A DNA stretch of 64,000 nt from Lutimonas saemankumensis (GTDB lineage: Bacteria; Bacteroidota; Bacteroidia; Flavobacteriales; Flavobacteriaceae). The notes under the pieces were generated by a model. The model did not search any database, was not told where the DNA came from, and saw only the letters and a list, made by a program, of their open reading frames with translations. Shown piece after piece: positions 17,651 through 27,377 of this stretch. Position 1 is the stretch's first letter; the number at the start of each line of letters is the position of its first letter. The stretch lies in contig NZ_JAIUZR010000004.1 in NCBI RefSeq assembly GCF_020171465.1, forward strand, positions 894,947 to 958,946, given 5' to 3'. A program made the translations under genes and the position numbers.

Positions 17651-17674
17651 TTACTTTTATGAAAAATAGATTAA

Positions 17675-20600
17675 GTGATCTATCCTTCAACATTCAAAGT
17701 TTACAATGCCTCCGCCGGAAGTGGAAAAACCTTTACCCTGGTCAAAGAATATTTAAAGATTATTTTGACGGATCCGAATGTAAGGTCCTATCAAAATATT
17801 CTTGCCATAACGTTTACCAACAAAGCGGCATCCGAAATGAAGGACAGAATCCTTGAAAGTCTTTTGGAATTTTCTAAGATGACTGAGGATCGCCAATATG
17901 ACGGAATGCTGTCAATTCTGATGGAAGAAACCGGACTGGAAAGTAAGGTGATTCAAAAGAGGGCAAAGGAAAAACTACAGGACATTCTTAAAAATTATGC
18001 ATCTTTTCATATTAAAACCATTGATAGTTTTACCAATAAGCTCATAAAGTCCTTTGCCTTTGATTTGAATCTGACTTCAGATTTTGAAGTAGAACTGGAT
18101 GCAGATTCAATCTTAAGGGAAGCAGTGGATGAAGTTTTGTCTCAGATAGGAACCAATAAAGAACTCACCAAATTACTTATTGATTTTTCCAAAGAGAAAA
18201 CCCTGGAAGATAAATCATGGGATGTAAGCAGGGACCTTTATGAGGTTTCAAAGTTGATTTTCAACGAAAATCATGCAAAACATCTGGAAGCCATAAAAAA
18301 TAAAACCATCAATGACTTTACGGAGTTGTCACTTCAATTGAGAAGAAGTCAGAAACATCATTTGGAGGCTTTAAAAGAGATCGGTGAAAAGGGACTTAAA
18401 CTTATTGATCAGAAAGGGTTAGCGTATTCGGATTTTTATTATTCACAATTACCAAAATTTTTTAAAAAACTTCTGCTAAAACTGACTGATAAAGTATTTG
18501 ATCCGGATAGCAGTACATCGAAAAATCTGGAAAATGGAATTTATTATACCAAGAATAAAAATGAAAGCACAAAATTTGCCATAGACAGTATAATTGATGA
18601 TCTAACCCTTCTTTACAATAAGTCCTTCAAAGTTTTCAGAACATTTAAATTGAATGAAATGATTTTGAAGAACCTGGTTCCTCTTGCTGTGATCAAGACA
18701 ATCAATCAGGCTTTGGAGACTATCAAAATGAACAACAATATTCGTTTGAATTCTGAATTCAATCAGCTGATCAGTGATCATCTTATCAACGAACCGGCGG
18801 CCTTTATCTATGAGAAACTGGGTGAACGATTCAAGTATTTCTTCATTGATGAAATGCAGGATACTTCAGAATTGCAATGGAATAATCTAATTCCTCTGGT
18901 CGATAACGCCTTAAGTTCCGAGAGAACAGGTTTGATGCTGGTTGGAGACGCCAAACAGGCTATTTACAGATGGCGAGGGGGCCATGCTGAACAATTTATC
19001 AATTTGTCCTCTGAAAGAAACGGAATAGAAACGAATCCGTTTCAAATCCCCAAGACGCTGAAAAATCTTGATACCAATTACAGAAGCCATCAGGAAATAA
19101 TACATTTCAACAATAACTTTTTTAGTCATATCGGACATCATTTTGAGCTCACAGGCTACAAAGCTTTATACAGGATAGGGAACAGTCAAAAGACAAACAG
19201 TAAGGAAGGAGGATTTGTACGGCTTCAATTTACCGAGCCGCTCAAGAACAATGAAGAAAGAAATGAAGTTTACCCTGAACTGGTTCTCCAAACTATAAAG
19301 GAGCTTTTATCTCAATTTGATCCCGGTGAGATCTGTGTTCTGGTCAGAAAGAAAAAGGAAGGAGCGGCCGTTGCAAAGTTTTTGACCGAAAGAGGTGTGG
19401 ATATAGTCAGTTCAGAAACCTTGATGCTTAAGAATAATACAGCTGTTAATTTTGTTATAAACATGCTGCAATTCTTTGAAGACGAAGAAAATGAGGATGC
19501 TAAATTTGAAATCCTGGAGTTTCTTTATCATCATTTGGGGGTTGAAGGGGAGCAGCATGAATTTTTCAGCCGCATGGTAAAGTTGAGCAGTAAAGAACTG
19601 TTTTTGGCCCTGGAGGAATTCGGAGTTTTTTTTGACAGGGAAAACTATAATCAATACTCAATTTTAGAGGGAGTTGAAGAGCTGATAAGGAGTTTCAGGC
19701 TGACTGAGGAATCCGATTCATTTCTTCAGTATTTTATGGACTTTGTCTTTGATTTTTCACAACGAAAATCTCAAAAGAACGTTTCATTTTTGGATTTTTG
19801 GGAGGAAAAAAAGGAAAAGCTGAATATTGTCAATTCAGAAGGTGTAAATGCCGTTAGGATCATGACAATTCATAAGTCAAAGGGGCTTGAATTTCCGGTT
19901 GTGATTTACCCCTATAATATGGCCCTATATGAAGAAAGGGATCCAAAAGCATGGCTGGATTTACTTGATAAAGAAAGGTTTCTCGGATTTGACAGAATAC
20001 TTATAAACTCGGGATCTTCAATCAGGAACCTGGGAGAATCCGGGGAGGATATATATCAAAGGCAGCAAAGGGAAAGACAGTTGGACAGTTATAATTTGCT
20101 TTATGTTTGCTTCACAAGGGCTGTTGAACAGTTGTATGTGATATCAGAAATAAAAAAGTCAAAAGACGGCCTGCGAAACAGTTCGGAACTGTTTATTGAT
20201 TATTTAGAGCAAAAGGGATTGTGGAAAGAGGAACAACTTCGTTATGAGTTTGGAGAAAAAATAAGATCAGGTAAACGTAGATCATATTTAGGATCTGCTG
20301 AAATTCAAAGGGATTTTATCAGTAGCAGCTGGAAGGATCACCAGATTCATATTGTTACAAATTCAGAGTTGCTTTGGGATCCAAAACGCGGTGATGCTAT
20401 AGGGTACGGTAATTTGATTCATGAGATCATGGAATCGGTAAAGACAGAGGAAGATGTTGACAATGCCTTATCAAAATTTGTTGCCAGGGGGCTTTTGGAT
20501 ACAGGGAAAAGGAAGGAAGTGGGCCAGCTTATTCGATCGATAATTAATCATCCTGACCTGAGGGAATACTACAAACCGGGGTCAAAAATTCTGAACGAAA

Positions 20601-20818
20601 GAGAAATTTTGTCTGAATCGGGAGAGATTTTGATTCCAGACAGATTAGTGTTTGACCAGGACGAGGTTGTTGTTATTGATTACAAAACAGGACAGCCAAG
20701 TACCAGCCATAAATTACAGGTTGAGAATTATGCCAATGTTTTGAGTAAAATGAATTATCGGGTTAAAGAGAAAATTATTATTTATTTAGACAAGGAAATT
20801 AAAATTATTAAGAGTTAA
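17675..20818 (+). CDS. AddA/RecB-like UvrD-family helicase-nuclease
   Basis: A 1047-residue double-strand-break end-processing enzyme. UvrD/Rep helicase motifs start at once with Walker A ASAGSGKT (residues 12-19) and continue with FIDEMQDTSELQW (motif II), VGDAKQAIYRWRGG (motif III) and the C-terminal motifs IMTIHKSKGLEFPVV and LYVCFTRA. A PD-(D/E)XK nuclease ends the protein (GNLIHE near residue 911, PDRLVF, VVIDYKTG, QVENY). Translation must start at GTG because an in-frame TAA precedes it. No AddB-like partner is in the window. It is followed after 2 bp by the CvpA gene. Confidence 0.93.
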   Translation: MIYPSTFKVYNASAGSGKTFTLVKEYLKIILTDPNVRSYQNILAITFTNKAASEMKDRILESLLEFSKMTEDRQYDGMLSILMEETGLESKVIQKRAKEKLQDILKNYASFHIKTIDSFTNKLIKSFAFDLNLTSDFEVELDADSILREAVDEVLSQIGTNKELTKLLIDFSKEKTLEDKSWDVSRDLYEVSKLIFNENHAKHLEAIKNKTINDFTELSLQLRRSQKHHLEALKEIGEKGLKLIDQKGLAYSDFYYSQLPKFFKKLLLKLTDKVFDPDSSTSKNLENGIYYTKNKNESTKFAIDSIIDDLTLLYNKSFKVFRTFKLNEMILKNLVPLAVIKTINQALETIKMNNNIRLNSEFNQLISDHLINEPAAFIYEKLGERFKYFFIDEMQDTSELQWNNLIPLVDNALSSERTGLMLVGDAKQAIYRWRGGHAEQFINLSSERNGIETNPFQIPKTLKNLDTNYRSHQEIIHFNNNFFSHIGHHFELTGYKALYRIGNSQKTNSKEGGFVRLQFTEPLKNNEERNEVYPELVLQTIKELLSQFDPGEICVLVRKKKEGAAVAKFLTERGVDIVSSETLMLKNNTAVNFVINMLQFFEDEENEDAKFEILEFLYHHLGVEGEQHEFFSRMVKLSSKELFLALEEFGVFFDRENYNQYSILEGVEELIRSFRLTEESDSFLQYFMDFVFDFSQRKSQKNVSFLDFWEEKKEKLNIVNSEGVNAVRIMTIHKSKGLEFPVVIYPYNMALYEERDPKAWLDLLDKERFLGFDRILINSGSSIRNLGESGEDIYQRQQRERQLDSYNLLYVCFTRAVEQLYVISEIKKSKDGLRNSSELFIDYLEQKGLWKEEQLRYEFGEKIRSGKRRSYLGSAEIQRDFISSSWKDHQIHIVTNSELLWDPKRGDAIGYGNLIHEIMESVKTEEDVDNALSKFVARGLLDTGKRKEVGQLIRSIINHPDLREYYKPGSKILNEREILSESGEILIPDRLVFDQDEVVVIDYKTGQPSTSHKLQVENYANVLSKMNYRVKEKIIIYLDKEIKIIKS

Positions 20819-20820
20819 TT

Positions 20821-21345
20821 ATGGAATTCAATACAATTGATATCATCTTAGGAGTTATACTGATTTTTGGTACCGTAAAGGGATACATGAATGGATTATT
20901 TTTGGAAGTCACCACCCTGGTCGGACTTGTTTTAGGGATCTATGGAGCGATTCACTTTTCGTATTTTCTGGGAGATTTTTTGAAAGATAGTGTTACCTGG
21001 GATGAATCCATGATACAGGTAGTGGCCTTTGCGGGGACCTTTTTTATTATTTTGATAGCCTTGGTTTTACTGGGTAGGGCACTTACCAAAATTGCCGAGA
21101 CCATAGCCCTTGGTTTCTTTAATAAGCTGGTGGGAGCCATTTTTGGTTTTTTGAAATATGCTTTGATTTTAAGTATTGTCCTTATCGTCTATGAGGAAAT
21201 CAATTCAGGAATTAGATTTATGGAAAAGAAGAAGGCCAAAGAGTCAGTTCTCTATGAACCTGTCAAAAATTTTGCCCCTGCCATATTCCCCAATTTGGTT
21301 AAAGTAGTGGACAAAAGAAAATCAAAATCATCAAAAGTGCTATGA
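20821..21345 (+). CDS. CvpA family membrane protein
   Basis: A 174-residue inner-membrane protein with four hydrophobic segments spread over the first 130 residues (for example LGVILIFGTVKGYMNGLFLE and VVAFAGTFFIILIALVLLG) and a polar C-terminal tail. This is the CvpA layout; the family is linked to colicin V production, biofilm and envelope stress, but its reaction is unknown. It follows the helicase-nuclease by 2 bp, so it is co-transcribed. Confidence 0.85.
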   Translation: MEFNTIDIILGVILIFGTVKGYMNGLFLEVTTLVGLVLGIYGAIHFSYFLGDFLKDSVTWDESMIQVVAFAGTFFIILIALVLLGRALTKIAETIALGFFNKLVGAIFGFLKYALILSIVLIVYEEINSGIRFMEKKKAKESVLYEPVKNFAPAIFPNLVKVVDKRKSKSSKVL

Positions 21346-21413
21346 AAATAAGTTGTAAAGGGTCGATAGGCAAATAAAAATTATCGCTATTTTTGCGTTG
21401 CAAAATCAGAATT

Positions 21414-22232
21414 ATGTCCACAGCAAAAAAGGAATACAAGAGAATTACTACCAAGACCCTGGTGGAAATGAAAAAGGAAGGGGAAAAGATTGCCATGCTT
21501 ACGGCTTATGATTATACAATGGCCAAAATTGTTGATCATGCCGGGATAGATATCATCCTTGTTGGAGACTCGGCTTCAAATGTGATGGCAGGACATGAAA
21601 CCACGCTTCCAATTACTCTTGATCAAATGATATATCATGCCTCTTCAGTTGTCCGTGCCATTGAAAGAGCCTTAGTGGTTGTTGACCTTCCATTTGGAAC
21701 CTATCAGGGGAACTCGAGACAGGCGCTGGATTCTGCCATACGGATCATGAAAGAGTCCGGAGGACATTCGGTTAAGCTTGAAGGTGGAGCGGAAATTTCA
21801 GAGTCGATCACTAGAATCCTTTCGGCTGGAATTCCCGTTATGGGCCATTTGGGGCTTACACCTCAATCAATTTATAAATTTGGAACTTATTCAGTAAGAG
21901 CCAGAAAGGAGGAGGAGGCGAATAAATTGAAAGCAGATGCTGTGCTTTTGGAAGAGTTAGGCTGTTTTGCGATCGTACTTGAGAAAGTCCCTGCAAAGCT
22001 TGCCAGGGAAGTCGCGGAGAGCGTATCAATTCCTATTATCGGCATTGGTGCCGGAGATGGAGTGGACGGACAGGTTTTGGTGACTCATGACATGTTGGGT
22101 ATGACTCATGAATTTAGTCCTAGATTTCTAAGACGTTATCTCGATCTTTATACTGAGATGGGTAATGCATTCAAAAGTTATATTTCAGATGTCAAATCTC
22201 GGGATTTCCCCAATAAGGAAGAACAATATTAA
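21414..22232 (+). CDS. panB: 3-methyl-2-oxobutanoate hydroxymethyltransferase
   Basis: First step of pantothenate (coenzyme A) synthesis: transfers a hydroxymethyl group from methylene-THF to alpha-ketoisovalerate. The sequence has the PanB barrel core with [20 protein letters not shown], the metal-binding [13 protein letters not shown] stretch, and [16 protein letters not shown] near the end. The family usually begins about here ([11 protein letters not shown]), giving 272 residues; the frame runs seven codons further upstream without support. A hairpin terminator follows directly. Confidence 0.97.
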   Translation: MSTAKKEYKRITTKTLVEMKKEGEKIAMLTAYDYTMAKIVDHAGIDIILVGDSASNVMAGHETTLPITLDQMIYHASSVVRAIERALVVVDLPFGTYQGNSRQALDSAIRIMKESGGHSVKLEGGAEISESITRILSAGIPVMGHLGLTPQSIYKFGTYSVRARKEEEANKLKADAVLLEELGCFAIVLEKVPAKLAREVAESVSIPIIGIGAGDGVDGQVLVTHDMLGMTHEFSPRFLRRYLDLYTEMGNAFKSYISDVKSRDFPNKEEQY

Positions 22233-22241
22233 TTCATATTT

Positions 22242-22265
22242 CTCGCTGCTTTGGCGAGTTTTTTT
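22242..22265 (+). terminator. Rho-independent terminator of panB
   Basis: The stem CTCGC / GCGAG with a 7-base loop is followed by seven T residues. Confidence 0.8.
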
Positions 22266-22313
22266 ATTTTTACTTTTAACCAAATTTTAACAAGAAAAAA
22301 CTAACCTATCCCT

Positions 22314-22321
22314 TAGATTTG
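22314..22321 (+). promoter_or_regulatory. -7 element (TAGATTTG) of the Bat operon
   Basis: A perfect TAnnTTTG 44 bp before the moxR start. No convincing -33 TTG at the usual spacing was found. Confidence 0.45.
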
Positions 22322-22365
22322 TTGCCCTTGTTGTCTAAAGAACAAATTGAAATTTCACAAGATAA

Positions 22366-23370
22366 ATGGATACACACAACACGAATGTTGATATCAGAAT
22401 GATCAACGAAAAAATAGAAAGAGAAAGTGCGTTTGTCGACCTTCTTCAATTGGAAATGAATAAGGTTATCGTAGGTCAGAAACAAATGTTGGAAAGATTG
22501 TTAATCGGTTTGCTCGGTGATGGTCATATTTTGCTTGAAGGTGTGCCCGGTTTAGCTAAGACACTGGCTATAAATACATTGTCAAAAGCGGTTAAAGGTT
22601 CTTTCAGCCGGATTCAGTTTACACCTGACCTTCTCCCGGCAGATGTTATTGGTACCATGATCTTTAATATGAAGGAGAATGATTTCTCTATAAAGAAAGG
22701 GCCTATTTTTGCCAATTTTGTGCTGGCCGATGAGATCAACAGAGCGCCGGCAAAAGTGCAGTCAGCACTACTGGAGGCGATGCAGGAGCATCAGGTGACC
22801 ATTGGTGATGAAACGTTTAAATTGCCGGAACCCTTCCTGGTTCTCGCTACCCAGAACCCTATAGAACAAGAGGGAACCTATCCGTTGCCCGAGGCTCAGG
22901 TAGACAGGTTTATGCTAAAAACCGTGATCGATTATCCTAAAATTGATGATGAACAAATGGTAATGAGGCAGAACCTTAAAGGTAGTTTTGAGACTGTTAA
23001 CCCTGTTGTTTCGATCGATCAGATTGCAAGGGCAAGAGAATCTGTTAAGGAGGTTTATATGGATGAGAAGATCGAAAAATACATACTTAATATCATTTTT
23101 GCATCAAGATACCCGGAAGACTACCGTTTAAATGAACTCAAGCCTTTGATCAGTTTTGGAGCCTCACCCAGGGGAAGTATCAATCTGGCCATGGCCTCAA
23201 AGTGTTACGCATTCATCAAGAGAAGGGGTTATGTGATTCCTGAGGACGTCAGGGCAGTGGTACACGATGTATTAAGACACAGAATCGGAATCACTTATGA
23301 AGCCGAGGCAGAGAATGTGACCTCCGTTGACATCATAAACAAAATTGTCAATGAGGTTGAAGTGCCTTAG
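22366..23370 (+). CDS. MoxR-family AAA+ ATPase (BatR/AAA_3)
   Basis: A 334-residue cytoplasmic chaperone-like ATPase of the MoxR family. Walker A GVPGLAKT is at residues 59-66, Walker B LADEINRAP near 124-132, and sensor 1 is in LATQNPIEQEGTYPLPEAQ. MoxR proteins act with VWA-domain partners; here it leads the DUF58 and Bat genes on the same strand, which is the standard order of the Bat (aerotolerance) operon. It probably assembles or remodels the BatA/BatB complexes. Confidence 0.95.
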   Translation: MDTHNTNVDIRMINEKIERESAFVDLLQLEMNKVIVGQKQMLERLLIGLLGDGHILLEGVPGLAKTLAINTLSKAVKGSFSRIQFTPDLLPADVIGTMIFNMKENDFSIKKGPIFANFVLADEINRAPAKVQSALLEAMQEHQVTIGDETFKLPEPFLVLATQNPIEQEGTYPLPEAQVDRFMLKTVIDYPKIDDEQMVMRQNLKGSFETVNPVVSIDQIARARESVKEVYMDEKIEKYILNIIFASRYPEDYRLNELKPLISFGASPRGSINLAMASKCYAFIKRRGYVIPEDVRAVVHDVLRHRIGITYEAEAENVTSVDIINKIVNEVEVP

Positions 23371-23402
23371 TCTTTTCAAAAATCAGCAACCATGCTTCAC
23401 TG

Positions 23403-23419
23403 ATCTGAATGATTCAGAT
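23403..23419 (+). repeat. Inverted repeat between moxR and the DUF58 gene
   Basis: ATCTGAA-TGA-TTCAGAT is a perfect 7-bp palindromic stem with a 3-base loop in an 88-bp gap of the operon. There is no T-tract behind it, so it may be an mRNA processing or protein-binding site and not a terminator. Confidence 0.45.
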
Positions 23420-23458
23420 TATTGCAGAGTTTGAGAAGTTTAATTAGAATATCGGTTA

Positions 23459-24325
23459 GTGGATACTAAAGAATTACTAAAAAAGGTTAGGAAGATTGAG
23501 ATCAAGACAAGAAGATTGTCTGATCATATTTTTTCAGGAGAATACCACAGTTCCTTTAAAGGGCGTGGAATGACCTTTTCTGAAGTAAGGCAGTATCAGT
23601 ACGGGGACGATATAAGATCCATTGACTGGAACGTCACTGCGAGGTACAATGAGCCTTATGTAAAGATCTTTGAGGAGGAGAGGGAGCTCACAATGATGCT
23701 TGTGGTGGATATCAGTGGATCGGAATCTTTCGGAACCACGGAACAGTTCAAAAGGGATATTCTTACTGAAATAAGTGCAACCCTGGCATTTTCAGCAATT
23801 CAGAATAATGACAAAGTTGGGTTATTGCTTTTTTCCGACGAAATTGAATTGTTTATTCCTCCGAAAAAAGGGAAAACCCATGTTTTGAGAATCATCAGGG
23901 AGCTGATCGAATTTGAACCACAAAGCAAAAAAACAGACCTTGCCCATGCCTTAAGATACTTGTCAAATGTGATGAAGAAAAAGGCTATAGTCTTTATTCT
24001 TTCTGATTTTATTGATACAGGATATGACAATGCTTTGAAAATTGTGGGTAAAAAGCATGATGTGACAGGAATCAGAGTTTACGACAAGCTTGAAACAGAA
24101 ATGCCCAAACTGGGTATGGTTCCAATGCGGGATTCAGAAACAGGCAAGATCGTTTTGGTGAATACCAATTCGAAAAGAGTACGAATCAATTACAGAGCAA
24201 AATATCTGGAAACAGTTGATTATTTTGAAGATTCGTTTACCAAAAGCGGCTCAGGAGTGATCAACACCCGAGTGGATGAGAGTTATGTTAAAAAGTTATT
24301 AGGATATTTTAAACGAAGGGGCTGA
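23459..24325 (+). CDS. DUF58 domain protein of the Bat operon
   Basis: A 288-residue protein with the DUF58 signature (FKGRGMTFSEVRQYQYGDD then IRSIDWNVTARYNEPYVKIF) and a von Willebrand A-like fold holding a DxSxS metal site (VVDISGSESFG, about residue 85). It starts with GTG; the residues that follow (DTKELLKKVRKIEIKTRRL) match the usual family N-terminus, so this start is well supported. It sits between moxR and the BatD-like gene and is presumably a soluble partner of the MoxR ATPase. Confidence 0.93.
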   Translation: MDTKELLKKVRKIEIKTRRLSDHIFSGEYHSSFKGRGMTFSEVRQYQYGDDIRSIDWNVTARYNEPYVKIFEEERELTMMLVVDISGSESFGTTEQFKRDILTEISATLAFSAIQNNDKVGLLLFSDEIELFIPPKKGKTHVLRIIRELIEFEPQSKKTDLAHALRYLSNVMKKKAIVFILSDFIDTGYDNALKIVGKKHDVTGIRVYDKLETEMPKLGMVPMRDSETGKIVLVNTNSKRVRINYRAKYLETVDYFEDSFTKSGSGVINTRVDESYVKKLLGYFKRRG

Positions 24326-24350
24326 TATAGAATTTCAGTTAGTTGAAATA

Positions 24351-25343
24351 ATGAAAAAAGGATTTAAGAAGACATATAATCAGAAAGAATCAGGGCATAG
24401 GCTCACAGGCCTGGGATCCTTGATTGATTCAAAATTATGTCTTGTTGTCATTGTTTTTTTGATTTCTTTTTCTGTTCAGGCTCAGGTATCAACGAAAATT
24501 GACACGACTAAAATAAGAATTGGAGAACAGATCAACTACGAGATCATTGTGGATGAGACTCAGGATGTCCGATTTCCAAAATTTGAATCCGACAGCCTGA
24601 ACAGGGTAGGAGTTGTTACTTCCCATAAAATTGATTCCTTAAAAAACAGACTGATTAAAAAATATACATTGACCAGTTTTGATAGTGGAAGGTATGTTTT
24701 ACCCGGACAGGAGATTTTTATAAAAAACAAAAGGTTCCTGACCGATCAGGTGATCATCGATGTTGGTACGGTAGAGGTTGATACCATAAAACAGCCCATG
24801 CATCACATAAAGGATATCCAAAATGAACCTTATCTGTTTAGTGACTATCTCAATTATTTTTGGGGATTGATAGCTTTGCTCCTTGTTATAGGGCTGATAC
24901 TGTATTTTATTTTGAAAGATAAACCCACGGAAGAAGAAATAATTTCAAGAATACCACCTTTCGAGGCAGCTAAGATGAGGTTAAAGGAACTGGATGAGAA
25001 AAAATTGATATCGCAGAACAAGATTAAAATGTATTATGTTGAGCTTACGGATATTGTCAGAACTTTTATAGAGCGAGAGATGAATATTCCGGCACTGGAG
25101 TCAACTACGGATGAGCTTCTTGAAACCCTAATCGATTTTAATAGCAGCAGTAATTTGAATATTCCTAAGGAAACAGTGAATAAATTAAAAAAACTGCTTC
25201 AGGAGGCCGACCTGGTGAAATTTGCGAAATCAAAACCTCTGCAGAATGAAATTGTGCTGCATCGAGAGGATGCGGAAGGAATTATCGACACCTTGCATCC
25301 TGTAACTGTTGAATCTAAAGAAAATGCAGATGATGGGAAGTAA
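24351..25343 (+). CDS. BatD-like membrane protein of the Bat operon
   Basis: A 330-residue protein with an N-terminal signal/anchor segment (about residues 29-46, ending in QAQ) preceded by an unusually long 28-residue basic n-region. A beta-rich periplasmic domain resembling the N-terminal part of BatD (DTTKIRIGEQINYEIIVDE) follows, then a membrane helix (about 168-188) and a helical cytoplasmic tail (EEEIISRIPPFEAAKMRLKE). It lies between DUF58 and batA, the usual place of this DUF4381-like component. Exact role unknown; probably part of the membrane Bat complex. Confidence 0.8.
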   Translation: MKKGFKKTYNQKESGHRLTGLGSLIDSKLCLVVIVFLISFSVQAQVSTKIDTTKIRIGEQINYEIIVDETQDVRFPKFESDSLNRVGVVTSHKIDSLKNRLIKKYTLTSFDSGRYVLPGQEIFIKNKRFLTDQVIIDVGTVEVDTIKQPMHHIKDIQNEPYLFSDYLNYFWGLIALLLVIGLILYFILKDKPTEEEIISRIPPFEAAKMRLKELDEKKLISQNKIKMYYVELTDIVRTFIEREMNIPALESTTDELLETLIDFNSSSNLNIPKETVNKLKKLLQEADLVKFAKSKPLQNEIVLHREDAEGIIDTLHPVTVESKENADDGK

Positions 25344-25344
25344 C

Positions 25345-26331
25345 ATGGAATTTACAAATCCGGAATTTCTCTGGTTGCTGTTGCTGATACCGGTCATGGC
25401 AGTATGGTACTTTTTCGTTAGGAAAAAGGATGCGGCGGACCTTCATGTTCCTAGTACTTCGGGTTTTGAACATAAAAATATCTGGTCTAGATTGAAGCCC
25501 TTGCTATACGCTTTTAGATTATTGGCTATCGCTTTGCTGATCATTGCGCTTGCAAGGCCCAGAAATGTTGAAGTAAGCAAAAGAACCAAGACAACGAGAG
25601 GAATTGATATAGTCATGGCCATTGATGTTTCGGCAAGTATGCTTGCAAAGGATCTAAAACCAAACAGATTGGAAGCGCTTAAAAATGTTGCCAGCAAATT
25701 TGTTCAGAAAAGGCCTAATGACAGGATTGGAGTAGTTGTTTATGCAGGAGAAAGTTTCACTCAAACGCCTATTACAAGTGATAAGACAATTATTCAGAAC
25801 ACCATACGAAAAATAAGATGGGGACAGATTGAAGATGGTACGGCCATAGGAATGGGCCTTGGATCAGCTGTAAACAGGTTGAAAGACAGTAAGGCAAAAA
25901 GTAAGGTTATAATCCTTCTTACTGACGGAGTCAATAACACAGGTTTTGTCGACCCAAAAACGGCAACGGAGTTGGCCAAGGAGTTGAACATAAAGGTTTA
26001 CACGATTGGACTGGGAACCAATGGTACCGCTTTGTTTCCGGTAGCAAAGGATCTGAACGGAAAACTGATTTTTAGGAATGCCCCTGTTGAAATAGATGAA
26101 GAGCTTTTAAAATACATTGCTGCCGAAACGGAAGGCCAGTATTTCAGGGCCACCGGAAACAGGAAACTCGAAGCCATTTATGATGAGATTAACAAGCTTG
26201 AAAAAACGGAGATTGAAGAATTTAAATACTACAATTATCAGGAAAAATTCAGGCCCCTGCTTATGATGGCCGGTTTTCTTATTTTAATGGAAATGATGTT
26301 GAGATTTACCGTGTACAGAAGTTTTATCTAG
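25345..26331 (+). CDS. batA: BatA, VWA-domain membrane protein
   Basis: A 328-residue inner-membrane protein. Two N-terminal hydrophobic segments (about residues 8-22 and 55-70) are followed by a von Willebrand A domain with the MIDAS motif AIDVSASM and a C-terminal membrane helix. Bat proteins were tied to aerotolerance in Bacteroides fragilis. I chose the ATG that follows the upstream stop by one base and begins MEFTNPEFLWLL, the family's usual start; the frame extends 12 codons further into the preceding gene. Its paralogue BatB follows immediately. Confidence 0.94.
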   Translation: MEFTNPEFLWLLLLIPVMAVWYFFVRKKDAADLHVPSTSGFEHKNIWSRLKPLLYAFRLLAIALLIIALARPRNVEVSKRTKTTRGIDIVMAIDVSASMLAKDLKPNRLEALKNVASKFVQKRPNDRIGVVVYAGESFTQTPITSDKTIIQNTIRKIRWGQIEDGTAIGMGLGSAVNRLKDSKAKSKVIILLTDGVNNTGFVDPKTATELAKELNIKVYTIGLGTNGTALFPVAKDLNGKLIFRNAPVEIDEELLKYIAAETEGQYFRATGNRKLEAIYDEINKLEKTEIEEFKYYNYQEKFRPLLMMAGFLILMEMMLRFTVYRSFI

Positions 26332-26341
26332 AGATTAGAGT

Positions 26342-27376
26342 ATGTATCAAATAGAAGAACCAAAATATTTTTACTTATTTATCGCTGTTGCGATCCTTCT
26401 GCTGTTTTATATGCTCAGCTGGTTGTGGAAAGTAAGGAAGCAAAAAGAATTTGCAAGTTCTTCTCTTTTGAATCGATTAAGTCCGGAAAAATCGGTGTTT
26501 AAACCGGTTTTAAAGATGATCTTTGTATTGTTGGGGCTGTCATTTTTAGTTATCGCCATGGTCAATCCAAAAATGGGGACCCAGTTAAAAACAGTAAAAA
26601 GACAAGGTGTGGATATTGTGTTTGCTCTGGATGTTTCCAAGAGTATGCTGGCCGAAGATATTGCGCCAAACCGTTTGGAAAAATCAAAACAGATTATTTC
26701 AAAAATAATTGATAAACTAGGCAGTGACAGGGTGGGAATTATTGTTTACGCCGGAAATGCCTATCCACTTTTACCGATAACCACAGATCACGGTGCAGCC
26801 AAGATGTTTTTGCAAAATGCCAATCCGGATATTGTTTCTTCCCAGGGAACAGCCATCAATGAGGCTCTGCAGTTGTCGAAAACTTTTTTTGATGACGATA
26901 CGCAAACCAATCGTTTTTTGTTTATAATTTCCGACGGGGAAGATCATGAGGAAAATTCAGGAAAAATAGCAAAAGAAATTGTAGACCTTGGTATTCGAAC
27001 CTATACCATAGGGGTTGGATCCAACAAAGGAAGCCCTATTCCCGTTAAGAAAAACGGGAAATTTCAGGGATACAAGAAAGATAAAAAAGACGAGGTTGTC
27101 ATCACAAAGCTCAATGTGGAAACCCTGAAAGACATAGCGAGTAATGGGGATGGAAAGTATATTTATGGCAATAAAACCTCCAAGACCATAGAATATGTTG
27201 AAGAGTTATTACTGAAAGCTGACAAGAAGGAATTTGAATCGAAACAGTTTTCTGATTACAAGGATCAGTTCCAGTGGTTTGTGGGTTTTGGATTGCTGCT
27301 GCTTGTTTTGGATGTTTTCCTGTTGGACAAGAAGACCAAGTGGATACAAAAGTTGAATCTATTTAATGAAAGGTAA
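26342..27376 (+). CDS. batB: BatB, VWA-domain membrane protein
   Basis: A 344-residue paralogue of BatA with the same layout: a hydrophobic segment at about residues 10-28 and another near 60-77, a VWA domain with the MIDAS motif ALDVSKSM, and a membrane helix near the C-terminus (FVGFGLLLLVLDVFLL). It starts 10 bp after batA and ends overlapping or just before batC. BatA and BatB probably form a metal-dependent membrane complex served by the MoxR ATPase. Confidence 0.94.
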   Translation: MYQIEEPKYFYLFIAVAILLLFYMLSWLWKVRKQKEFASSSLLNRLSPEKSVFKPVLKMIFVLLGLSFLVIAMVNPKMGTQLKTVKRQGVDIVFALDVSKSMLAEDIAPNRLEKSKQIISKIIDKLGSDRVGIIVYAGNAYPLLPITTDHGAAKMFLQNANPDIVSSQGTAINEALQLSKTFFDDDTQTNRFLFIISDGEDHEENSGKIAKEIVDLGIRTYTIGVGSNKGSPIPVKKNGKFQGYKKDKKDEVVITKLNVETLKDIASNGDGKYIYGNKTSKTIEYVEELLLKADKKEFESKQFSDYKDQFQWFVGFGLLLLVLDVFLLDKKTKWIQKLNLFNER

Positions 27377-27377
27377 G

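Noticed and set aside
17659..17856. ATG-started frame overlapping the helicase-nuclease start
   Set aside because: It is in a different frame and encodes no motif; the Walker A motif is in the GTG-started frame.
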